64,000 nucleotides of DNA, from contig NZ_CP019067.1 in the NCBI RefSeq assembly GCF_001989615.1, positions 2,542,001 through 2,606,000 of the forward strand. Direction: 5' to 3'. A program made the position numbers and the translations under genes. The notes under the pieces are model-generated. The model saw only the letters and a list, made by a program, of their open reading frames with translations, was not told where the DNA came from and made no database searches. This stretch comes from Halorientalis sp. IM1011. GTDB lineage: Archaea; Halobacteriota; Halobacteria; Halobacteriales; Haloarculaceae. This document shows positions 58,483-64,000 of this stretch, piece by piece. Position 1 is the stretch's first letter. Each line of letters starts with the position of its first letter.

Positions 58483-59733
58483 ATGACTGACCCACGCGAG
58501 TCGGGCTTCAAGGACGTGACGCCGCTCGCCGACGCGCGCGAGCGGCTTCGCGAGGCGGTCTCGCCCCACGACCGGACCGAGACCGTCCCGCTCTCGACGG
58601 CCGCCGGCCGGACCGTCGCCGAATCCGTGGCGGCCCGCCGCGCCGTCCCGCACTACGACCGCGCGGCCATGGACGGGTTCGCCGTCCGGGCCGAGGACAC
58701 CTTCGGCGCTGGCGACCGCTCCCCCGCAGTGCTCCGACTGGGCGGCCACGCCGAGGACGGCGACGAGGTCGGCCCCGACGAGGCCGTCCGCGTCCACACC
58801 GGGAGCGAACTCCCGCCCGGAGCCGATGCGGTGGTGATGGTCGAACAAATAGACACCGTCGCGGAGGACGTCGAGATCTTCGACGCCGTCGCCGAAGGAG
58901 AGAACGTCGCGCCCGCCGGCGAGGACGTCGAATCCGGCCGCTCGCTCTACGACCCCGGCCACCAGTTGCGCCCCTCGGACATCGGCCTCCTGAAATCGAC
59001 CGGCGTCACCGAGATCGAGTGTTACCAGCCCCCGACCGTCGGCGTCGTCCCGACCGGCGAGGAACTCGTTCAAACTGATCCCGACCCGGGCGAGATCGTC
59101 GAGACCAACGGGTTGACCGTCGCCCAGTACGTCGAGCGCTGGGGTGGGGTTCCCGAGTACCGCACCGTCGTCACAGACGACGAACACGCCCTCCGGGCGG
59201 CGATCCAGCGCGACCTCACGAAGGACGTGATCGTCACTACCGGCGGCTCCTCGGTGGGCGAACGGGACCTCCTGCCCTCCGTCGTCGACGACCTCGGCGA
59301 GGTGCTGGTCCACGGGATCGGCGTCAAACCCGGCCACCCCGCCGGCTTCGGCGTCGTCGAGGACACGCCCGTGATCATGCTCCCCGGCTACCCCGTGGCC
59401 TGCATCGTCAACGCGGTCCAGCTCCTGCGCCCCGCTGTGAAGTGGGCCGGGCACATGCCGCTCGAACCCCATCCCGAGACCGAGGCCGTCCTCGACCGGA
59501 AGATCGCCAGCGAACCCGGCGTCCGGACGTTCGCCCGCGTCGAACTCGACCGGGACGGCCGCGGAATCGACGAGTCGGAGGACCCACCGCGAGCCACGCC
59601 GACCAGGGCGAGCGGCGCGGGCGTGCTCTCTTCGGTCGCGCTGGCCGACGGCTGGGTCGTCGTCCCCGAGGAACGCGAGGGGATTCCCGAGGGTGAACGC
59701 GTCGCCGTGCAGGACTGGGAGTGGTATCCATGA
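58483..59733 (+). CDS. moeA: molybdopterin molybdotransferase MoeA
   Basis: Inserts molybdate (or tungstate) into molybdopterin-AMP. 416 residues with the three MoeA domains. Hallmarks: PHYDRAAMDGFAVRA (about residue 60), GANVVMVEQ-like ADAVVMVEQ, GVVPTGEELVQ, VTTGGSSVGERDLLPSVV, and VKPGHPAGFGVV with MLPGYPVACIVN. The stop overlaps the ATG of the next gene (ATGA), and the two are homologous, so this is a duplicated moeA pair in one operon. Confidence 0.95.
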   Translation: MTDPRESGFKDVTPLADARERLREAVSPHDRTETVPLSTAAGRTVAESVAARRAVPHYDRAAMDGFAVRAEDTFGAGDRSPAVLRLGGHAEDGDEVGPDEAVRVHTGSELPPGADAVVMVEQIDTVAEDVEIFDAVAEGENVAPAGEDVESGRSLYDPGHQLRPSDIGLLKSTGVTEIECYQPPTVGVVPTGEELVQTDPDPGEIVETNGLTVAQYVERWGGVPEYRTVVTDDEHALRAAIQRDLTKDVIVTTGGSSVGERDLLPSVVDDLGEVLVHGIGVKPGHPAGFGVVEDTPVIMLPGYPVACIVNAVQLLRPAVKWAGHMPLEPHPETEAVLDRKIASEPGVRTFARVELDRDGRGIDESEDPPRATPTRASGAGVLSSVALADGWVVVPEEREGIPEGERVAVQDWEWYP

Positions 59734-61682
59734 CCGATAGGAAAGAGTTCCGCGACCTCGCGCCGCCCGAGGACGCCCACGAGGCCATCGCCTCGCTGGA
59801 TCTGGGCGGCGGGACCGAGACCGTTCCCCTCCGGGAGGCCCGGGGCCGCGTGCTCGCCGAACGGGTCGACGCCGAACTCGACGTGCCGGGGTTCGACCGC
59901 GCCTCGATGGACGGCTACGCGGTCCGGGCGCGGGACACCTTCGGCGCGGACGAGGCCGATCCCGCCGAACTCGACCTCGTGGGCGAAGTCCACGCCGGCG
60001 CGGAACCCGACGTGACCGTCGAGGAGGGCACTGCCGCCGAAATCTCGACGGGGGCGGTGATGCCGCCCGGCGCGGACTCGGTAGTGATGGTGGAGAAAAC
60101 CGACGAGGCAGAGGGTAACGACGAAGTCTTCGTCCGCACCTCGCTGGCCCCGGGCGACAACGTGATGCTCGCGGGCGCTGACGTGGCCGCCGGCGAGCGC
60201 ACGCTCGGCCCCGGAACGGAACTCACGCCCCGCGAGATCGGCCTGCTGTCGGCGCTCGGGATCGAGGAGGTGCCAGTCCGCGCGAAACCCCGCGTCGGCA
60301 TCGTCTCGACCGGCGACGAACTCGTCCGGCCCGGCGGGGACCTGAATTCGGACGCGGGCCAGATCTACGACGTCAACAGCTACACCGTCGCGACCGCCGT
60401 CGAGGAGGCCGGCGGCGAGGCCGTCCTCTACCCCCACGCCGGCGACGATTACGAGGAGATGGAGCGCATCCTCACCGAGGCCGCCGAGGAGTGTGACCTC
60501 GTCCTTTCCTCTGGGTCGACCAGCGCCTCCGCCGTCGACGTGATCTACCGCGTGATCGAGGAGCGCGGCGACCTCCTCCTGCACGGCGTCGCGGTCAAGC
60601 CCGGCAAGCCCATGCTGATCGGCCGCCTCGACGGCGGCGACTCCCCGTCGGCCTACGTCGGCCTGCCGGGATACCCCGTCTCCGCGCTCACGATCTTCAG
60701 AACCTTCGTCGCCCCCGCGATCCGCGAGGCTACAGGACTCCCCGAACCCCGAACCGCCACCGTCGACGGTCGGATGGCCGTCGAGGAGCGCTACGGGGAG
60801 GGCCGGCGTCGGCTGATGCCAGTAGGACTCGTCGAAGACGGCGCTGGCCCGGAGGGACAGCGAGCCGGAGGCGGCAACGCCGCCGGAGCGCGCGGCGACA
60901 CGCTCGTCTACCCCGTCGACAAGGGAAGCGGCGCGACGACGAGCCTCGTCGAGGCCGACGGGATCGTCGACGTGCCGCCCGAGACCGAGTACCTCGCGGC
61001 CGGCGAGTCCGTCGAGGTCCAGCTGTTCTCGCCCGACGTTCGCCCACCCTCGCTCTACGCCGTCGGCGAGGACGACCCGGCGCTCTCCCGACTTCTCGAC
61101 CGCCTCGACCGACCGCGCTACCTCTCGCTCGGGACCAGAGAGGGTCTGCGCCGCCTCCGCAACGGCGTCCCCGACGCGGCCGTCGCTGCCGGCGACCCCG
61201 AGATCGCGGCCGATCACGAAGTCCTCGGCGGCTGGACCCGCGAGTGGGGGCTCGTGGTTCCCGAGGGCAATCCCAACGACGTCAGCGATGTGGCCGCCCT
61301 CGTGGATCGCGACCTGCGGCTGATCAACCGTGGGACGGACTCCGGCCTGCGGACCGCACTGGACGACGCCGTCGCCGCGCTGGCCGAGGAGCGCGACGCC
61401 TCCCGGCGAGAGTTGACCGACGCAATCGACGGCTACGAACTCACCGTGAAAGCCCACGAGAGCCCGGCCCGGAAGGTGCTGGCCGGCGAGGCCGACGCGG
61501 GACTGGGCCTGCGAGCGACCGCCGCGAAACTCGACCTCGGGTTCGTTTCGCTGGGCGAGCAGGACGTTCGGGTGCTGGCCAATCCCGACCGGACCGGGAA
61601 AGCGGGCGTCGAGGGCCTCCGGACCGCAGTCGAGAATGTCGAGTCGGTGCTGGCCGACCTGCCGGGGTACCGGCCGGCCTGA
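59730..61682 (+). CDS. moeA: MoeA with C-terminal substrate-binding-like domain
   Basis: 650 residues. The first ~415 form a full MoeA (PGFDRASMDGYAVRA, GADSVVMVEKTD, GIVSTGDELVRPGG, LSSGSTSASAVDVIYRVIEE, VKPGKPMLIGRL). The last ~220 residues are a periplasmic-binding-protein-like domain (LGTREGLRRLRNGVPDAAVAAGDPE, GNPNDVSDVAALVDRDLRLINRGTDSGLRTALDDAV, ESPARKVLAGEADAGLGLRATAAKL), a known archaeal MoeA fusion thought to sense molybdate or tungstate. The ATG at 59730 lies within the stop of the previous gene. Confidence 0.93.
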   Translation: MTDRKEFRDLAPPEDAHEAIASLDLGGGTETVPLREARGRVLAERVDAELDVPGFDRASMDGYAVRARDTFGADEADPAELDLVGEVHAGAEPDVTVEEGTAAEISTGAVMPPGADSVVMVEKTDEAEGNDEVFVRTSLAPGDNVMLAGADVAAGERTLGPGTELTPREIGLLSALGIEEVPVRAKPRVGIVSTGDELVRPGGDLNSDAGQIYDVNSYTVATAVEEAGGEAVLYPHAGDDYEEMERILTEAAEECDLVLSSGSTSASAVDVIYRVIEERGDLLLHGVAVKPGKPMLIGRLDGGDSPSAYVGLPGYPVSALTIFRTFVAPAIREATGLPEPRTATVDGRMAVEERYGEGRRRLMPVGLVEDGAGPEGQRAGGGNAAGARGDTLVYPVDKGSGATTSLVEADGIVDVPPETEYLAAGESVEVQLFSPDVRPPSLYAVGEDDPALSRLLDRLDRPRYLSLGTREGLRRLRNGVPDAAVAAGDPEIAADHEVLGGWTREWGLVVPEGNPNDVSDVAALVDRDLRLINRGTDSGLRTALDDAVAALAEERDASRRELTDAIDGYELTVKAHESPARKVLAGEADAGLGLRATAAKLDLGFVSLGEQDVRVLANPDRTGKAGVEGLRTAVENVESVLADLPGYRPA

Positions 61683-61724
61683 TGTGGCCGGAGTGAAGTG
61701 CCGGCGACTCGTATCGCCGCGGGG

Positions 61725-62105
61725 ATGGACTGGGATCGGTTCTACGGCGTCCAGCAGTTCGCCGTCTTCGCCGTCCTCGCACACCTGCCGCTGGTCGTCG
61801 AGGCGTCGCTGTCGCTTCCGCTACTGGTCGGCTGGTACGTCACCATGCTCGCGGTCGCGTGTCTGGCGCTCGTGACGAACCTCGGGTGGCCGGCGCTGGC
61901 CCGGGAGTACGAGACCGAACTCGGTGCCCTGGAGGTCGGTCTCTGTGGCGTCGGCTGTGCCATCGTGACGGTCGTTCTGGTACAGACCCCCGACCCGACG
62001 CGGTACACGTACGGGCTGGCCGCCGTGGCTGGTGTGGCGGCGGTCGGGCTCGCGGGGGCGAGTCTTTCAAATGGACTGTCACATTTATTCCCGTGGCGTC
62101 GGTAA
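61725..62105 (+). CDS. membrane protein, four spans
   Basis: 126 residues, hydrophobic throughout: FAVFAVLAHLPLVVEASLSLPLLVGWYVTMLAVACLALVT, VGLCGVGCAIVTVVLV and LAAVAGVAAVGLAG as successive spans. The ATG at 61725 (MDWDRFYG) is preferred over the GTG at 61698. No function recognised. It follows moeA by 42 bases and is followed by another membrane gene nine bases later. Confidence 0.68.
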   Translation: MDWDRFYGVQQFAVFAVLAHLPLVVEASLSLPLLVGWYVTMLAVACLALVTNLGWPALAREYETELGALEVGLCGVGCAIVTVVLVQTPDPTRYTYGLAAVAGVAAVGLAGASLSNGLSHLFPWRR

Positions 62106-62114
62106 CCCGAACCG

Positions 62115-62531
62115 ATGGCCCCGAGCCGCTCACGCGACGTGCGATCGATGGCACTCCTCGCGGGCGTCGTCTGCGCCGCAACGACGGTTTTCGGCGTGGT
62201 CGGTTCGCCGATCACCGTCAGGATGGAGGAACCGGTGACCCTTCTCGCTGCATTCGCCTACGTCGCCATCGGCACCGGTGCCGTCGCGACCGTCTCGCTG
62301 TTCCTGTTCGTCGGCCGGTCCCTGTTGTCGCCGGGGATCGTCGGTAGCGGGTACCTCGCCGTCGTCTACGCCGGGTTTCTCGGCGCTGGTGAGACGGAGT
62401 CGCTGGTAGTCCTGTTGAGCCACTGGCCGTGGGCGTTCGCCGCGGCGCTGGGGCTTGGACTCGTCGAGTACCTGATCCGTCGCGGAATCGAACGCTGGAC
62501 CGGCCGGTTCGGTCCGCGACCGCTCGTCTGA
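62115..62531 (+). CDS. membrane protein, four spans
   Basis: 138 residues with four spans (MALLAGVVCAATTVFGVVG, LLAAFAYVAIGTGAVATVSLFLFV, IVGSGYLAVVYAGFLG, WAFAAALGLGLVEYLI) and short basic ends (GIERWTGRFGPR). Starts ten bases after the previous membrane gene, so probably co-transcribed. No family recognised; the pairing suggests a two-subunit membrane complex, unproven. Confidence 0.66.
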   Translation: MAPSRSRDVRSMALLAGVVCAATTVFGVVGSPITVRMEEPVTLLAAFAYVAIGTGAVATVSLFLFVGRSLLSPGIVGSGYLAVVYAGFLGAGETESLVVLLSHWPWAFAAALGLGLVEYLIRRGIERWTGRFGPRPLV

Positions 62532-62536
62532 GCCGG

Positions 62537-63184
62537 TCAGTCGCCCGCCGGCGACTCCCCGCCGAGTTCGGCGAAGCTCTCGATCCGGCGGTCGCCCAGT
62601 ACGCACTGGCCCCGGCGGTGGGGATCGTGGCGCTCGACGTGGATCCCGTCGAGGCCGGCGTTCCAGGCCGCACCGATGTCGTGCGGGCCGTCGCCTGCGA
62701 GGACCCCCGCGTGACCGTTGTATCCCATACCCAGATCCTCCATCGCCAACTCGACCGGTGCGGGGTCGGGTTTCCAGCCGATGTCCTCCGTACAGCAGAC
62801 CACCGTATCGAACCAGTCGCGGATGTCCAGTCGGTCCAGCACGGGATCGGTGAGGTACCGCTGGCAGTGCGTGACGAGTCCGACCGGGCCGTCGAGGTCC
62901 GCGACGAAGTCGGCGTCGTCGTAGAGGTAAGTGTGTTCCGCGCGAGCCTGGGCGTCCTCCACGTCGTGGAAGACGGTCCAGAACTCCTCGACGTCGACGC
63001 CCCACTCGCGCAACTGCTCGTCGCGCGACCCGCCGAGGCCGTGCCAGATGATCTCGGCCTCCCGGTCGGTGAACTCGCGACCGAGGCGGTCGCCGACCTC
63101 CTCGAACACGCCGCCGACGTAGTCGGGCTCGATGTCCACCAGCGTACCGTCGAGATCGAGCAACCAGAAGTCGTACGAAACCAT
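62537..63184 (-). CDS. HAD-superfamily phosphatase
   Basis: 215 residues. HAD motif I LLDLDGTLVD (residues 8-17), motif II VTHC, motif III GWKPDPAPVELA and motif IV LAGDGPHDIGAAWNAG. Cap of the small helical type between motif I and II. Likely acts on a small phosphate such as phosphoglycolate or a sugar phosphate; the specific substrate is not clear. Convergent with the membrane gene pair. Confidence 0.93.
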   Translation of the reverse strand: MVSYDFWLLDLDGTLVDIEPDYVGGVFEEVGDRLGREFTDREAEIIWHGLGGSRDEQLREWGVDVEEFWTVFHDVEDAQARAEHTYLYDDADFVADLDGPVGLVTHCQRYLTDPVLDRLDIRDWFDTVVCCTEDIGWKPDPAPVELAMEDLGMGYNGHAGVLAGDGPHDIGAAWNAGLDGIHVERHDPHRRGQCVLGDRRIESFAELGGESPAGD

Positions 63185-63288
63185 CGGAATCGGGATTCCG
63201 AAGATACGCGGTTAGTTACTAAGTGCCTTCTGTTCGTTTCGGTACCGTATACCACGACTCGGACGGACCGCACCGCGACCGAACCCCA

Positions 63289-64000
63289 TCAGACCGTCCC
63301 GACCGGTTCGCCGGCACCGATCACGAACTCACCGTCGAACCGGAGCCGCGCCAGCGCCCGCTCCCCCAGATCGAGGTCGCGGAGCCGGTCGGCCCGCGGG
63401 TGGTCGCCGAGTTCCCACGTCGCCTGGCCCGAGTAGGGCCACGCGCCGAGTCGCCCGTCCAGCGTCAACTGCTCCCGGAGGAGCGTCCCGTCCTTGACGG
63501 TGTAGGACACGCCCTCCTGGCGCTGGTCGACTGCTGGTGGGGCCTCGACGTCGAGCGTGATGACCTCTTGTCCGTCCGCCGTGACCGTCGTCCGCCGCCC
63601 GGCGACGTGGTCGTCGTGGTCGATCTCCGCGACTTCTTTCGGGTAGCCCCAGACGTCGACACCGAGGGCTTTCGCCGGTTCGGTCGTCACCGGGAGGTAC
63701 CAGACGTACCCCGACGCGCCGTGCGTGGCGAGCGACGCGAACGGCCACGAGCGCTCCCCCGCCTCGACGGCCGGAAACATGACGCTGAACTCGTCGTAGG
63801 GCGTCATCACCTCGTCGCCGATGCGGTGGTACTCGACGGCGAGGACGGTCACCGCCGCTCGCCGCGGCGTCGCCCGTATCGGTTCGAGCCCCCGCGGGAG
63901 CAGGTCGTCGACCGCCGGCCGATCGGCCGAGAAGATCGCCCCATACACCGTCGCCTCCGTCGACAACGGCACCGATACCGTCTCTCCCGTCGACAGCGTG
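63289..64000 (-). CDS. acetoacetate-decarboxylase-like protein, start outside window
   Basis: At least 237 residues; the reading frame is still open at base 64000, and the codons there (TLSTGETVSVPLSTEATVYGAIF) look like real N-terminal sequence, so the gene is cut by the window edge. ADC-fold features: VWGYPKEVAEIDHDDHVAG holds the Lys of the catalytic site (GYPKEVA). LPVTTEPAKALGVDVW and ASLATHGASGYVWYL also fit. Substrate unknown; members include real decarboxylases and lactonase-like or ketoreductase-type relatives. Confidence 0.82.
   Translation of the reverse strand, partial: TLSTGETVSVPLSTEATVYGAIFSADRPAVDDLLPRGLEPIRATPRRAAVTVLAVEYHRIGDEVMTPYDEFSVMFPAVEAGERSWPFASLATHGASGYVWYLPVTTEPAKALGVDVWGYPKEVAEIDHDDHVAGRRTTVTADGQEVITLDVEAPPAVDQRQEGVSYTVKDGTLLREQLTLDGRLGAWPYSGQATWELGDHPRADRLRDLDLGERALARLRFDGEFVIGAGEPVGTV

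Noticed and set aside
59388-61784. A 798-codon open frame on the minus strand opposite moeA
   Set aside because: It is a shadow of the second moeA, rich in Asp/Gly/Val without any motif. The moeA reading has strong family signatures.
1-64000. CRISPR arrays, insertion sequences and rRNA
   Set aside because: No regularly spaced direct repeats of CRISPR type, no transposase-like protein with terminal repeats and no rRNA stretches were seen.

Overview
The window is a stretch of chromosome from a haloarchaeon (class Halobacteria). The evidence is uniformly high GC, very acidic proteins, a tRNA without encoded CCA, many genes whose start codon lies about 27 bases after a TATA-like box (leaderless mRNAs), and archaeal-only genes: eIF5A, deoxyhypusine synthase, eIF1A, TFS, DUF106 and bacterioruberin enzymes. 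No rRNA, CRISPR array, transposase, phage or plasmid replication gene was recognised. It reads as ordinary core chromosome with one small accessory patch at about 10.5-12.4 kb.

Layout. 0-5.5 kb: APC permease (cut by the window edge), UspA, then potassium uptake (TrkA and two TrkH). 6-10.4 kb: adk, DUF106 insertase, cmk and cbf5, the usual archaeal order after the ribosomal superoperon, with a divergent AI-2E family gene inserted. 10.4-12.4 kb: tRNA-Pro(GGG), a run of near-perfect hairpins, two VapBC toxin-antitoxin pairs pointing at each other, and a small membrane ORF between them. 12.5-18 kb: small membrane proteins, an exported beta-helix protein, ilvD, a beta-RFAP-synthase-like GHMP enzyme and a RecA/KaiC-like protein with a degenerate Walker A. 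18-24 kb: a ribbon-helix-helix/coiled-coil/zinc protein with an acidic partner, a HalX response regulator, a histidine kinase, TFS, a ZIP transporter and an SDR. 24.3-28.8 kb: carotenoid genes crtD-lyeJ-cruF, with crtB convergent. 29-31 kb: four small helical proteins forming two paralogous pairs. 31-42 kb: an MDR dehydrogenase, a CorC-like protein, a TIGR00300 (ornithine cyclodeaminase type) protein, a large PAS kinase, gamma-carbonic anhydrase-like protein, FAH-family enzyme, UspA, MTH865-like protein, MsrB and a membrane histidine kinase. 42-49 kb: CspA, eIF1A, a methyltransferase, an FNT channel, and a GlpQ / nucleotidyltransferase / CDP-glycerol-transferase-like group. 48.8-58.4 kb: deoxyhypusine synthase, YchF, CBS and Nif3 proteins, an agmatinase-eIF5A pair, MaoC, an ABC1 kinase and Hsp20. 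58.5-64 kb: two fused-overlap moeA genes, membrane proteins, a HAD phosphatase and an acetoacetate-decarboxylase-like gene cut by the right edge.

Links between genes. Dys, the agmatinase homologue and eIF5A together cover the agmatine-based hypusine modification known from Haloferax. CrtB, CrtD, LyeJ and CruF cover most of the route to bacterioruberin. TrkA and the two TrkH form a potassium uptake system suited to a salt-in lifestyle. The parts least explained by known biology are the tandem VGD-repeat proteins (29.6-30.9 kb), the RHH/zinc protein with its Asp-Pro-Phe-rich partner (18.1-19.7 kb), the hairpin cluster beside tRNA-Pro, and the glycerophosphate-type surface polymer candidates (46-49 kb).
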